Source of the DNA: Bacteroidales bacterium
GTDB lineage: Bacteria; Bacteroidota; Bacteroidia; Bacteroidales; UBA932
Assembly (NCBI GenBank): GCA_015060245.1
Contig: SUYU01000001.1
Location: 62,001-126,000 of the forward strand
DNA: 64,000 nt
Direction: 5' to 3'
Position 1 is the first letter of the stretch, and each line of letters starts with the position of its first letter. Under the pieces are notes generated by a model. That model was not told the origin of the DNA. It saw only the letters and a program-made list of their open reading frames with translations, and did not search any database. Below, one piece after another: positions 15,790 through 25,628 of the stretch. A program made the position numbers and the translations under genes.

Positions 15790-16887
15790 CTACTGATATT
15801 TATTCATCTCATTCACTGTGAGATCTGTAATCACATTCTTGAACGCAACCTCGTCGCGCGGACATATCATGAGAACATCATCGGTATCAACAACCATATA
15901 GTTGTCAAGACCTTTTATTACAACCAACTTGCCCTGCTTCTGGCTCACCACAATCGACTCCCTTACACCATCCATCATGACCTCCGATGCCTTTACCATA
16001 TTGCCCTGCGCATCCTTTTCGCTCTGGCAATAGAGCGAGTGCCATGTGCCGAGATCGCTCCAGCCAAAAGATGCCTCAAATACCCAGGACTTGTCGGTCT
16101 TCTCCATAACTCCATAATCTATTGATATTCCGTTGCAAGCCTCATAGACACCCTTTATGAATGCCTCCTCTGCCGGGGTATAATATACCTCTGCACCATC
16201 CTTGAAGGAGTTTGCAATCTCCGGCAAATACTTCTCAAGTTCGCCCTTTATGGTCTCGAGATTCCATATGAAGATGCCGGAATTCCACAAGAACTCACCG
16301 CTCTCAACAAGCACTTTTGCCAACTCAGCATTGGGCTTTTCGGTAAATGTCTTTACACCGTAAGCCACATTCCCGTTTATCTCCATCCTCTCATTGCTGT
16401 TGGTCTGGATATATCCATAACCTGTCTCCGGACGGGTAGGTTTTATGCCCAAAGTAAAGAGTTCGTTATGCGACGCAGCATAATCAAGCGCATTTGATAT
16501 GGTATTCAAGAAGAGTTCTTCATTCAATATCAGATGGTCCGACGGAGCCACCACTACAACCGCCTCGGAATCCTTCTTGTAGAGTTTATATGTTGCATAG
16601 GCAATGCATGGGGCCGTATTCCGTCGGTGAGGCTCCAAAAGGATATTCTCATCCTTCATCATCGGCAACTGCTCCTTTACAAGATCTTTATACTGTTCGC
16701 TTGTTACTATGAGTATATTGTCTGCCGGTACAATTTTCTGGAATCTCCTGAATGTCTCCTGCAAAAAGGAACTGCCTGTTCCAAGGATATCCAAAAACTG
16801 CTTGGGCTTTGCATTTCTGCTTACCGGCCAAAAACGGCTTCCTATACCGCCCGCCATAATTATACAATACTTGTTCTCTCTTCCCAT
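15790..16887 (-). CDS. manC: mannose-1-phosphate guanylyltransferase
   Basis: About 365 residues. It makes GDP-mannose from mannose-1-phosphate and GTP for surface polysaccharides. The nucleotide-binding signature IIMAGGIGSRFWPVSRNAKPKQF lies at the N terminus; VVAPSDHLI, TLGIKPTRPETGYGYI and FTEKPNAELAK follow, and FLWNSGIFIWNL is the sugar-phosphate site. There is no C-terminal isomerase domain, so this is the monofunctional form. The frame is open 90 bp further upstream, but that would overlap yraN, and MGRENKYCIIMAGG is the natural family start. yraN precedes it by 19 bp, so the two are probably one transcript. Confidence 0.95.
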   Translation of the reverse strand: MGRENKYCIIMAGGIGSRFWPVSRNAKPKQFLDILGTGSSFLQETFRRFQKIVPADNILIVTSEQYKDLVKEQLPMMKDENILLEPHRRNTAPCIAYATYKLYKKDSEAVVVVAPSDHLILNEELFLNTISNALDYAASHNELFTLGIKPTRPETGYGYIQTNSNERMEINGNVAYGVKTFTEKPNAELAKVLVESGEFLWNSGIFIWNLETIKGELEKYLPEIANSFKDGAEVYYTPAEEAFIKGVYEACNGISIDYGVMEKTDKSWVFEASFGWSDLGTWHSLYCQSEKDAQGNMVKASEVMMDGVRESIVVSQKQGKLVVIKGLDNYMVVDTDDVLMICPRDEVAFKNVITDLTVNEMNKYQ

Positions 16888-16906
16888 ATCTGTTCTTTTT
16901 ATTTTT

Positions 16907-17293
16907 TCATATACAACAAGGAGAAAATGCCTCCTCAAAATACTCCAGTTTATAGTGGTCTCCATTAAAAACCACACTTACTATATCAAACACCACCTCT
17001 TGCCTCACATCATGGTGGAGCACAAAGTGGTTCGCTGCCGCCACCATCCTACGCCTCTTCTTTGTGTCAACCGCCCCAAACGGATCTGTTCCATTTGGAT
17101 AGACCAGACTCTTTACCTCCACAATCCTCAGGAACCTGCCGTCATCCACAATGAGGTCCAACTCCTTATGGCCACTTCTCCAATTGCGTGCCACCAAGCG
17201 CATTCCCCGCTCCTCAAGAAACCTCAAGGCCAGATCTTCACCCATTCTGCCCACTTGGAGCCGCCTCTGCCCACACATCTGCACATCTGCCAT
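16907..17293 (-). CDS. YraN family protein (UPF0102, endonuclease-like fold)
   Basis: About 128 residues from ATG 17293. This start is chosen because a strong Shine-Dalgarno sequence (AGGAGGTGAT) sits immediately before it, although the frame opens at 17347. The body shows the YraN pattern: GRMGEDLALRFLEERGMRLV, then NWRSGHKELDLIV with the Glu and Asp of a restriction-endonuclease-like core, then IVEVKSL. The family is widespread in bacteria; its function is not settled, though a nuclease role is often suggested from the fold. It is followed by manC after 19 bp. Confidence 0.9.
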   Translation of the reverse strand: MADVQMCGQRRLQVGRMGEDLALRFLEERGMRLVARNWRSGHKELDLIVDDGRFLRIVEVKSLVYPNGTDPFGAVDTKKRRRMVAAANHFVLHHDVRQEVVFDIVSVVFNGDHYKLEYFEEAFSPCCI

Positions 17294-17356
17294 ATCACCT
17301 CCTGCCACAATAATAAAAATAATGGCCGCCTTCTTCCCGACAGCCATTACTCTACA

Positions 17357-19336
17357 CTACTCCTCTACAACCACAAATCTTGTAGGTCCAAGAGGAATGA
17401 AATCATACGGAACTCCCTCCCAACCTTTGGTATTGGATTGGGTATTGTCTGTCCTCTGGACATCCCTTTCAAGGAACCTTGCCATGGCCGCCGCTATCTT
17501 CTGCGCCCTTACCTCCTCGGTATCATCATCTGAATATGGTTCAAGTTCCCCTGCCGCCTCAAGAAGTCTCTTCACAATATAGAAACGGCTTGGAGAGTTG
17601 TAGTACATTCTGTTGTCCTCCATACAACTTATCTGCTCAGGACGCCATATACCCTGCGTATAAAGACCGCCGCCCTCAAACATGCCTACATGCGAGTAGC
17701 CCTCAACACCGGCAAAATGAGCCCAGAGACTCTTGCTCTGCTGCGGATATACCGACAAGTTCATGTAGAACGGGCAACTCCAATCGTTCTGATATGAAAG
17801 GATTGCATCTATCCTATCCTGCGGAGCCCTCTCGTTGTAGTTCTTGTACTCGTCTCCCAGACGTCCGAAGCCATGTCCACCCATCTCATGCACAATAACA
17901 TTGGCAAAAGTTGTTGTCTGGCTGGTTGAGCCCCTTAAATATGGAATCATTGATATGCTCATGCCGTCGCTGTAAGAGATGCAGGTTCCGGCATAGACAT
18001 CGGCATTGCTGATCACACCAATAGCACCCTTTCTGAGTACTTCGCTTGTCACCTCCGGGATTTTCTGCACCCATTCAAAAACTATATCATCATTGCAATC
18101 TATGCCTGTAGAGCGTCCGCCTTCCCACTCAAGTTTGAATTTGGTATCCTTTATATCATTGGTTGTTTTGTTGGTTATACCGGTCTGGTTGCTGTAGGCA
18201 GCAATCTTGTAGACTGTAAAATACTCCTTGTAACTCTTGTACGGCTCCATATTGAAGAGAGCATCAATGGCCTCGTTCACATCCTGGTCAAAATTGCCGC
18301 CATATTTATAGTGTTCGGCAAGATAGCCGTCACCGGTAAAGACAAATACAACCGGATTCGGTTTTGAACTCTCCATATACACCATATAATCGCCGTCGGC
18401 ATAGGCATCTTTTTCTGAAGAAACCGTAAAGGTCTGGACATCAGACTCCGTTACACCTTCATTGTGACCATCATCTGCCGACACCTTATAGTAATATCTG
18501 GTATTGTTCTGAAGCACGCCCATTGTTGAAGGAAGCGGTACAGATGTAGATTTGCCTGCCGATATGCGCTTCCAACTCTTTCCGTCGGTTGAAAGATGCA
18601 CATAGTATGTAATTTCGTCACCCTCCACATCAGAAGAGGCCTCCCAACTGAAAAACGGCATCATAGAGACATTGGTGGCATTATCCTCCGGTTTAAGTCC
18701 TGCAGGTTTGGTAGGCGGATTGTTGTACGCTGCATCCTGCTTGATCTCCACCGACTTGCTCAATGAGCCGCCATATGATATTCTCAAAAGGAAGGTATTT
18801 TCCGACAAACGGCTGGTATTCTCATTTACTGTAATCTTTATTTCGCCATTGCCGCTTGTTGCAGTCGGAGTAATGGACTTGATCCAGTTAGGAATGGTTA
18901 TGCCGTTTACATTCCACTCTGTATTGCTGGTTACGGTTATTGACTTTGTACTCTCCTTTGCCTCCATCTGCAATACCTCGGTAGAGAGCGAGAAGGTTAC
19001 AGGCGACTGTGACACACTTACAGCCGCAGTTGCTCCGCCACCCGATACAGTTATGGTTGAAGTGCGTACACTGCCTGTATTGTTTACCGAGTATGCACTC
19101 ACGCTTACCTCTGTTGTTCCCACGTCACCACTCGATGGAGATACCGTAAAGTTAAAATCACCGCTCTGCGAAATGGTCCATTTTACATTTGAGGTTACAG
19201 TAAACTTTGCAGCACCGGATGTAACATCCAAAGATGATGATGAGACATCTATTTTAGGCTCCTCCTCTTTAGTACATGACACCAACAGGAAGAGCGACAT
19301 TGCCAACAACGGCAATATATATTTCAATCTATTCAT
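17357..19336 (-). CDS. surface lipoprotein with BACON domains and M64 (IgA-peptidase-like) metallopeptidase
   Basis: 659 residues. A lipobox (FLLVSC) follows a short signal peptide. Two beta-sandwich repeats of BACON type come next (about 30-110 and 110-200; VTSNVKWTISQSG and VTSNTEWNVNG are the typical start). A fibronectin-III-like domain follows (PTKPAGLKPEDNATNVSMMP, about 205-305). The peptidase domain (about 315-640) has HEMGGHGFGRLGDEY near residue 482, the metal site of M64 peptidases in a spaced form, His-Glu-x3-His. It probably degrades host or dietary proteins at the cell surface. The gene lies downstream of a secreted protein and the SusCD operon A on the same strand, which hints at peptide use by that system. 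Confidence 0.88.
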   Translation of the reverse strand: MNRLKYILPLLAMSLFLLVSCTKEEEPKIDVSSSSLDVTSGAAKFTVTSNVKWTISQSGDFNFTVSPSSGDVGTTEVSVSAYSVNNTGSVRTSTITVSGGGATAAVSVSQSPVTFSLSTEVLQMEAKESTKSITVTSNTEWNVNGITIPNWIKSITPTATSGNGEIKITVNENTSRLSENTFLLRISYGGSLSKSVEIKQDAAYNNPPTKPAGLKPEDNATNVSMMPFFSWEASSDVEGDEITYYVHLSTDGKSWKRISAGKSTSVPLPSTMGVLQNNTRYYYKVSADDGHNEGVTESDVQTFTVSSEKDAYADGDYMVYMESSKPNPVVFVFTGDGYLAEHYKYGGNFDQDVNEAIDALFNMEPYKSYKEYFTVYKIAAYSNQTGITNKTTNDIKDTKFKLEWEGGRSTGIDCNDDIVFEWVQKIPEVTSEVLRKGAIGVISNADVYAGTCISYSDGMSISMIPYLRGSTSQTTTFANVIVHEMGGHGFGRLGDEYKNYNERAPQDRIDAILSYQNDWSCPFYMNLSVYPQQSKSLWAHFAGVEGYSHVGMFEGGGLYTQGIWRPEQISCMEDNRMYYNSPSRFYIVKRLLEAAGELEPYSDDDTEEVRAQKIAAAMARFLERDVQRTDNTQSNTKGWEGVPYDFIPLGPTRFVVVEE

Positions 19337-19415
19337 AGTTCAATCAAATATGGTTACACACAAATTTATATCGGCCCATACAGCATAAGGCAAATGGGCT
19401 TCATCTAATGGCTTA

Positions 19416-20081
19416 TCATTTAAGGATATCAACCAGTTTTATCAAATCCTCCGGTTTGCTCCATCTGATTTTGTTCTTCTTAACAAAATCCTTGAGACTT
19501 TGTTTTTTGTCGACCGGAACAAAATCAGGAAGCAGAGCCTTTTCTGCCGGATAGACACTTCCGCCAACAACTATAAAGTACTCGTTCCTCAACGGGAGTT
19601 CCTTTCCACTCTCCTTGTTGGCCACCTGCATGGCATGGTTTGTAACTGAGCCTATACCCTCTATTGAAGTGAGCGCTTTTGTTGAGAGTGTATTTGATGA
19701 GGCTCCATAGGCGCCACCGGTCTCATTGAGCCTTGTAAAGTCTATATCCTTCAACCTCGCAATGAAGCCACCCTCCTGTTCCGCCACAACCTCCATAAGT
19801 TTGCCGTTTACATTCATAAACCTCTGCTCACCAAATACAACCAACAGTATATCCTTCGACTTGGACTCCTTTACATCATTGCCGTCAATATAATGCAGGG
19901 TACTGTTTCCCAAATGGATATTTGCAGTATATTCAATTTTGCCACCTGCCTTCAAATAGATTGTAGCAGATTGGAAATCGTTGAATATGTATGGCCACGT
20001 TGTTGTAGGCTCCTGTGCCTGCACAGCACCTATTGTTGCGAGAAAACAGATAAATAAAAACAAAAATCTTCTTTTAGCCAT
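19416..20081 (-). CDS. secreted protein of unknown function
   Basis: 221 residues. A clear signal peptide ends near GAVQAQ. The mature protein reads as mixed beta strands early (TIYLKAGGKIEYTANIHL, KDILLVVFGEQRFMNV) and a charged helical C terminus (KQSLKDFVKKNKIRW, KPEDLIKLVDILK). No lipobox, membrane helix or known catalytic motif is visible. It lies between the terminator of SusCD operon A and the M64 peptidase gene, on the same strand, with an 80-bp gap to the peptidase. A supporting role with the peptidase is possible but not shown. I do not recognise the family. Confidence 0.82.
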   Translation of the reverse strand: MAKRRFLFLFICFLATIGAVQAQEPTTTWPYIFNDFQSATIYLKAGGKIEYTANIHLGNSTLHYIDGNDVKESKSKDILLVVFGEQRFMNVNGKLMEVVAEQEGGFIARLKDIDFTRLNETGGAYGASSNTLSTKALTSIEGIGSVTNHAMQVANKESGKELPLRNEYFIVVGGSVYPAEKALLPDFVPVDKKQSLKDFVKKNKIRWSKPEDLIKLVDILK

Positions 20082-20135
20082 AATTCAAAAATTATTGGGT
20101 TAAAACAAATTATCAATCATATTGACAAATCTACG

Positions 20136-20167
20136 AAAAAAAAGCATCCTTTCAAACGAAAGGATGC
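20136..20167 (-). terminator. Terminator of SusCD operon A
   Basis: GCATCCTTTC (20144-20153) and GAAAGGATGC (20158-20167) form a perfect 10-bp stem with a 4-nt loop. On the minus strand it is followed by eight T. It lies 28 bp after the last gene of the operon, a textbook intrinsic terminator. Confidence 0.9.
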
Positions 20168-20194
20168 CAATAGTTAATTGATTTTATATATCAA

Positions 20195-21052
20195 CTATTT
20201 TTTTGTTGCAGTTATACCAGGAAGCACAATAGCAATGTTACCGGTTTCAACAATCTGAACCCAGAAACCGTACTCTTTTCCAAAGTCAAGGTTCTTGCCC
20301 TCATCCTTAATGGTTACAATAACATTACCGCTGTCATAACCATTTAGTTCAGAACTCAATCCCAATAGGATAAGTGGCTTACCATTTGAATAGGTATACT
20401 CTGATGTCTGTCCCAAAGGAATGGTAATGGTTGTCTTGTCAGGACTTACAACACCGTAGAACATGGTGTCATCACCTGCCCAACTTGCATTTCCGAAAAT
20501 GTTGTCAAACCATACTTTAGAATCATCAGCAGGATCTTTCTTCAATGTCATGGTCCAGGTTATAGGGCCATCCCAATATGATACGCCGCTTGCAGTATAC
20601 TCACCCAAAATGAATGATAGAGGGTGATCCAAGTCATTGATAGTAATCTTTGTTGAAGACTGGAATCCCGCATTAACACCGCCAAGGTTGCCGAACTTAA
20701 GTGTAAAGTTCAAGTCACCTGTATACTCACCTGGCCTGTTGATGATATTTACCTCAACATAAGCGGTTCTTGTTGTGGAGTTGAACTGCAATGAAGATGT
20801 TGCAAGATTGTAGTCAACACCCGCTTTGGCAGTACCGTCTACTCCTTCAACTGTAACAGTTGCCTCAAGACCTTTAACAGAAGCCAATGTCACAGGAACC
20901 TTGATAGAAGCGCCATCTTCAGTGATAGCATAATTTGCTCCGCCGAATGCTACAAAAGCATCTTTGTCGTCAAACTCTGCAATCTTGTTAGGATTACAAG
21001 ATGCAAGCAGACATAGAGCAAATACATTAAGTAATAATATTATCTTTTTCAT
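20195..21052 (-). CDS. SusCD-associated lipoprotein with Calx-beta-like domain (operon A)
   Basis: 285 residues, third gene of operon A. The lipobox LLASC is near residue 19. Residues about 30-140 look like a Calx-beta/immunoglobulin-like sandwich (FVAFGGANYAITEDGASIKV, GTAKAGVDYNL, STTRTAYVEVNI, DLNFTLKF). The second half (HPLSFILGEYTASGVSYW, then beta strands) resembles a lipocalin-like or DUF4843-type ligand domain, though I cannot name it firmly. Such proteins sit in the SusE/SusF position and bind the nutrient at the cell surface beside the SusCD complex. It begins 14 bp after susD and ends at a strong terminator. Confidence 0.85.
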   Translation of the reverse strand: MKKIILLLNVFALCLLASCNPNKIAEFDDKDAFVAFGGANYAITEDGASIKVPVTLASVKGLEATVTVEGVDGTAKAGVDYNLATSSLQFNSTTRTAYVEVNIINRPGEYTGDLNFTLKFGNLGGVNAGFQSSTKITINDLDHPLSFILGEYTASGVSYWDGPITWTMTLKKDPADDSKVWFDNIFGNASWAGDDTMFYGVVSPDKTTITIPLGQTSEYTYSNGKPLILLGLSSELNGYDSGNVIVTIKDEGKNLDFGKEYGFWVQIVETGNIAIVLPGITATKK

Positions 21053-21066
21053 TGTATTTCCGTTTT

Positions 21067-22494
21067 TTAATATTCTGGATTCTGTACAAGGTTAGGGTTG
21101 ATGTCTATCTCTCTCTGAGGAATAGGAAGAGCCCATTTGTAACTTGGGAATGGAATATCCTTGAAGTTGTCGGTAGCAGTAAAATCTGTTCTTTGAACAG
21201 GATCGCCCCAACGTGCAAGATCCCATAGATAGTGACCCTCATAGTTCAACTCAAGACGACGCTCAAGTTTCATATCTGCAAAGCCCAGACTCTTCAAAGG
21301 CTCAACACCTCTGTTTGCCCTGATTGCATTCACATCTGCAATTGCAGTTGTGCCGGCAACATTTGCACCGTTAAGGATAGCCTCGGCTCTGTTCAAGTAC
21401 ATCTCAGAAAGACGTAGAACAATGATATTGTTACAATCAGGGGTACCGTCACCTTTACCTGCATATTTGGTTGTGTAAAGTTGAGTAGTCTTCTCTTCAG
21501 CATCTTTTGAAGTGCGGAACAATGAAGCCCTCACGTCACCCTCAGCAAACAAGTCAGTCAAATCTGCACTTGCACCACCATCTTTGTAACCGTCAGGATT
21601 TGTTACGTATGAAATGTCATCCCAAGAGTTGTAGTAGTCGTTGGACTTTTTGCCGTAGAACTCAAAGATAACCTCACCGCCCTCGTCTGCAACCTCTTTA
21701 GTCCATACAGTAGGATACTCCTCTGCAGTCCAAAGTGAGAACTGTGCGTTGTCAATAACTTTGGTAGCATAGTCTGCAGCATTCTGCCAGTCGCCCATGT
21801 ACAAGTAGACTCTTGATAGAAGTGCCTGGATTGCAGGTTTTGAAACAACTGATTTTGCATCAACAACACCTGCTCTCTCATAATCCTCAGCAATGATTGA
21901 CTCAGCCTCTTTAAGGTCTGCTACAATCTGGGTGTAAACCTCTTTGACCGTATTTCTTGCAGGAGTGCTGATCTCTGTTACCAACATGATTGGAACACCA
22001 GGGCCATCAGGCTGATAAGTGTACGGCTGTGCATAGTAAAGCAATAGAGTGTGGTAGTTCAATGCTCTGATGAACAAGCACTCAGCCTTAAGGTTATTCA
22101 AATCCTGTGCAGTAACACCGCTCTCGCTGTCTTTGCCCTCAAGGTTATTGATAACGTTGTTCGCTGCAGATATAACGTAGTATGCATTACCCCACATTCC
22201 TGAAGTAACATCAGCAGAATAGTTCCAGATATACTCTGTATAGAAACGTCCGGTTGTCCAGTTAGGATCCCTACGTCCATTACCTGAACGCATCTCACAG
22301 GTAACTATGTATGAACCGCTGTACCAACTGTACATTGGACTGTATGCGCCATATGTAGACTTGTCAAGACCTGCAAAGTTGCTTAGAGTTACCTCTGTAC
22401 TTTGAGATGTTGTAGGTGCTTTCTCAAGGAAGTCTGAGCAACTTGCAAGAGAAATGGCGACAATTAGTGATAATAATATTTTAATCTTTTTCAT
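21067..22494 (-). CDS. SusD/RagB-family nutrient-binding outer-membrane lipoprotein (operon A)
   Basis: 475 residues. The lipobox is in ISLASCSDFLEKAPT. The body is rich in helices of the TPR-like SusD core (LKAECLFIRALNYHTLLLYY, KPAIQALLSRVYLYMGDWQNAADYA). The C-terminal family signature is present (IIVLRLSEMYLNRAEAI, ERRLELNYEGHYLWDLARWG, LPIPQREIDINPNLVQNPEY). SusD-type proteins form the lid on the SusC barrel and hold the ligand. It starts 11 bp after susC and is followed by the Calx-beta lipoprotein. No glycoside hydrolase accompanies the operon, so a peptide or another non-starch substrate is plausible. Confidence 0.96.
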   Translation of the reverse strand: MKKIKILLSLIVAISLASCSDFLEKAPTTSQSTEVTLSNFAGLDKSTYGAYSPMYSWYSGSYIVTCEMRSGNGRRDPNWTTGRFYTEYIWNYSADVTSGMWGNAYYVISAANNVINNLEGKDSESGVTAQDLNNLKAECLFIRALNYHTLLLYYAQPYTYQPDGPGVPIMLVTEISTPARNTVKEVYTQIVADLKEAESIIAEDYERAGVVDAKSVVSKPAIQALLSRVYLYMGDWQNAADYATKVIDNAQFSLWTAEEYPTVWTKEVADEGGEVIFEFYGKKSNDYYNSWDDISYVTNPDGYKDGGASADLTDLFAEGDVRASLFRTSKDAEEKTTQLYTTKYAGKGDGTPDCNNIIVLRLSEMYLNRAEAILNGANVAGTTAIADVNAIRANRGVEPLKSLGFADMKLERRLELNYEGHYLWDLARWGDPVQRTDFTATDNFKDIPFPSYKWALPIPQREIDINPNLVQNPEY

Positions 22495-22505
22495 CTTCGT
22501 AATTT

Positions 22506-25496
22506 TTAGAAAGTAATCTCCAAACCGCCAATAAATGATTTAACCATTGAGTATCCACCACCATAATCATATCCTAATGAACCCAACTCAGGATCAAATA
22601 CGCCGTCAACATCGTGGAATGTATAAGGGTTAATTGCACTTACGTACACCTTAACATTGTTCATGCCCGCTTTCTTTGTAATATTCTGAGGAAGTGTATA
22701 CGATAGAGTTACATCTTTAATTCTCAAATAACTGCCATCCTGAATGAAACGGGTTGAATAACCTGCATAATAAACGCTTGATGAACCGTAAACAGGTTTT
22801 GGATATGTAGCGTTGTCACCTGGTTTCTTCCAGTAATCCAATGCAAGGTTGTTTACAGGTACATTGATATCATCATCGTACCATCCGTAGATGTTGGTAT
22901 TCATCACTTTATTTCCAATTGTGTACTCAAAGAATGCGCTCAATGACAAGCCTTTCCAAGAGAATTGGGTATTGAATCCGCCAAGAGCCTTAGGCTCTGG
23001 AGAACCTGCGTAAATATATCTTGCCTTGTTTCTGTCATTTGTAAGCGAACCATCCTCTGCATAGAACAAACCTTCACCGTTTGATGGGTTTACACCATAC
23101 CAGTCACGTACATAGAATGTATACATGCTCTTTCCAGGAACGATTCTTACAGGAGAACTTTCAGTACTTCTTGGGTCAGTTGCTGTCAAGAACTCAGAAT
23201 CTGCTAGGTCAACAACTTTTGATCTGTTGAATGAAATGTTGAATCCTGCTGTCCAGGTAATATCCTCTGTTCTCATGATGTCACCCTCCAACATAATCTC
23301 AACACCCTTGTTCTCAATAGCACCAATGTTCATTAGATTTGAACTGAAACCTGAAGTCTGAGGGATCTGTTTATTCAACAACATATCCTCGGTATTTCTC
23401 TTGTAGAAGTCAATGCTACCATTGAATCTGTCGAAGAATGCAAAGTCAATACCTACGTTCCAAGTCTTGTTCTTCTCCCATGAAAGTTTAGGGTTGGCAC
23501 TTGATGAAGGAAGCATACCTGTAATACCGTTGTATGGAGATGTTGCATAAAGACCGTAAGCCCTGTATCTACCAATATTGTTGTTACCGTTTACACCATA
23601 TGATGCTCTCACTTTCAAGGTGTTCAACCAGTCTACACTCTTAAGCCAGTTCTCATTGTGCAAGTTCCATGATGCAGATGCACTCCAGAAGAGACCCCAT
23701 TTGGTATCTGCACCAAATAGTGATGAACCATCATAACGTACAGATGCCTGTGCGTAGTATTTTGACTCATAGTTGTAGTCTGCTGTTCCGAAGAATGAAA
23801 GCAAAGTCTCCTCGCTCTCGCCATAGTAAACCTCGTCTGTTGCTGCAGAACCTGTGTTAGGGTATGGAATAGCAGGGTCAACTTGAGGAGATTTTCCACC
23901 CAAGTAGTTGTAGCCGTCATACTGTGCCTCCTGACCAACCATAACTCTTACAGAGTGTTTGTCAGCAAAGATATCATCGTAAGAAACAGTGTTTGATGTC
24001 AAAAGTCTGTACTCCTCGCTTCTGTACATCCAAAGTGTTGTTTCACCCTGGTTTGTCTCCGGTGCCCAGTATTGTCTTGAGTTTACAAGGCTCATCTCAG
24101 CACTGTTGTTGGTCTTGATTGTGATCTGTTTGATAGGCTTGTACTCCAAGAACATCTGACCCTGGAAACGGTATGATTTGTCGTTGTACTCATCATACTC
24201 GGCATTTGCTCTCGGGTTGGTATCTGAGTTGTTAGGAAGATCTACATTATGGTTACCATCCTCATCATAAGGTTTCTCCCATGGAAGAAGGTTCCACATT
24301 GCATACGCACCGTTTGAATAGAACAAACGACCCATCTGACCTGAATTCTGGTCTGAATAACCTGCATTTACGCTAACACCGGCCTTCAAGTTCTTCAAAA
24401 GTTTGTAGTCAGCATTGATACGAGCAGTAAATCTCTTGTAATCTACACCGTAGTAAATACCTGTCTCATCATGGTATGCCAATGATGTATAGAAAGTACC
24501 TTTATCATTACCACCCATTGCATTCACCTCATACTCCTGCATGCGGCCAATTCTTGTAAAGTGGTCCATCCAGTCAGTCATCTCCAAATCAAGCATAGAT
24601 AGAGGACGAAGTTCATCAGGATTGTAACCGGCATTGGTCAACATGTCACGGTGGAAGTTTATTGTCTGCTCAGGAGTTGCAGGTCTGAAATTCTTGTCAT
24701 TTGACAACTGTGTAACACCCACTTTCGCACGTGCAGTGAATGAAGCCTTACCCTGTTTACCACTCTTTGTTGTTACAAGGATTACACCATTGGCAGCACG
24801 TGAACCGTAGATTGAAGCAGCAGCAGCATCTTTCAATACTGTAATGCTCTCAATATCGTTAGGGTTGATAGAAGACATTGTTGTACCGCTACCAGCACCT
24901 ACGTTTGACATCACGTTCTGGTCATTGGTCATGATTGGAACACCGTCAACAACCCATAGAGGGTCGCTGCCTGCACCAATTGAAGAGATACCACGAATGC
25001 GGACTGTAGTTGGAGCACCAGGTTGTCCGGAGTAAGAAGAAATCTGTACACCGGCCATCTTACCTGCCAACATCTTTTCCACAGAAGCGACTGGAGCATC
25101 TCCTATAGACTCTGTCCTTACAGTTGTCACAGAACCGGTCTTTGCCTCTTTGCTGACTGTTCCGTACGCAACTACAAGTACATCATCCAACTGCTCTGAA
25201 TCCTGCTCCATTGCTATATTTACAATCGAGCGTCCGTTTACAGGAACTTCGGCATTTGCATATCCAACGAAAGAAACTATCAAAGTAGCGTCTGCAGGAA
25301 CTGTAATGGTATATGCACCATCCAAATCAGTTGTGACAACCTTTGTTGTTCCTTTTACCTGAATGGAAGCAAATGGAATTGTCTCACCGGTTGTTGCGTC
25401 TGACACAACACCCTTCACTTGTATATCCTGAGCATAGCCTGTTACAGCCGCCAACAACACTACAAGTGATGTGAAAAATAGTTTGACACTTTTCAT
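22506..25496 (-). CDS. SusC/RagA-family TonB-dependent outer-membrane transporter (operon A)
   Basis: 996 residues, normal for SusC. The signal peptide ends at GYAQ. A carboxypeptidase-regulatory-like domain (about 23-105) is followed by the TonB box region LDDVLVVAYGT, the plug domain (RIRGISSIGAGSDPLWVVDG, ITVLKDAAAASIYGSRAANG) and a 22-strand beta barrel ending in an aromatic C terminus (GGLEITF). It imports ligands delivered by SusD using TonB energy. The first 7 codons and the entire 5' leader are nearly identical to those of the divergent susC at 31967, in inverted orientation, while the rest of the two proteins is clearly different. A -7 element lies 133 bp upstream. Confidence 0.97.
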   Translation of the reverse strand: MKSVKLFFTSLVVLLAAVTGYAQDIQVKGVVSDATTGETIPFASIQVKGTTKVVTTDLDGAYTITVPADATLIVSFVGYANAEVPVNGRSIVNIAMEQDSEQLDDVLVVAYGTVSKEAKTGSVTTVRTESIGDAPVASVEKMLAGKMAGVQISSYSGQPGAPTTVRIRGISSIGAGSDPLWVVDGVPIMTNDQNVMSNVGAGSGTTMSSINPNDIESITVLKDAAAASIYGSRAANGVILVTTKSGKQGKASFTARAKVGVTQLSNDKNFRPATPEQTINFHRDMLTNAGYNPDELRPLSMLDLEMTDWMDHFTRIGRMQEYEVNAMGGNDKGTFYTSLAYHDETGIYYGVDYKRFTARINADYKLLKNLKAGVSVNAGYSDQNSGQMGRLFYSNGAYAMWNLLPWEKPYDEDGNHNVDLPNNSDTNPRANAEYDEYNDKSYRFQGQMFLEYKPIKQITIKTNNSAEMSLVNSRQYWAPETNQGETTLWMYRSEEYRLLTSNTVSYDDIFADKHSVRVMVGQEAQYDGYNYLGGKSPQVDPAIPYPNTGSAATDEVYYGESEETLLSFFGTADYNYESKYYAQASVRYDGSSLFGADTKWGLFWSASASWNLHNENWLKSVDWLNTLKVRASYGVNGNNNIGRYRAYGLYATSPYNGITGMLPSSSANPKLSWEKNKTWNVGIDFAFFDRFNGSIDFYKRNTEDMLLNKQIPQTSGFSSNLMNIGAIENKGVEIMLEGDIMRTEDITWTAGFNISFNRSKVVDLADSEFLTATDPRSTESSPVRIVPGKSMYTFYVRDWYGVNPSNGEGLFYAEDGSLTNDRNKARYIYAGSPEPKALGGFNTQFSWKGLSLSAFFEYTIGNKVMNTNIYGWYDDDINVPVNNLALDYWKKPGDNATYPKPVYGSSSVYYAGYSTRFIQDGSYLRIKDVTLSYTLPQNITKKAGMNNVKVYVSAINPYTFHDVDGVFDPELGSLGYDYGGGYSMVKSFIGGLEITF

Positions 25497-25610
25497 TTGT
25501 TAAAAATTAAGTTAATATTAAAGTTATTTTAGGTTTTACTACTAGTTCTTGTAAATTCAAACACACCCCGTTGCCGGGAATCTATCTGTTCCTGTACAGA
25601 AATAACGGGC
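25474..25610 (-). repeat. Inverted repeat copy A: shared susC leader
   Basis: Read on the minus strand, this holds two blocks identical to copy B at 31855-31989: 57 bp (25547-25603 against 31862-31918) and 59 bp (25474-25532 against 31931-31989). The 12-14 nt between them is diverged. GCCCGT at the outer edge (25605-25610) is also shared. The 57-bp block can form two small RNA hairpins, TCTGT/ACAGA and CCCG-GCAA-CGGG. The second block covers the susC start codon and the first codons. Confidence 0.93.
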
Positions 25611-25628
25611 ATTTTTTCCGTACAAACG

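Noticed and set aside
16709-17533. A 274-codon plus-strand open frame
   Set aside because: It is antisense to manC, yraN and the M64 gene, all of which have strong family motifs on the minus strand.
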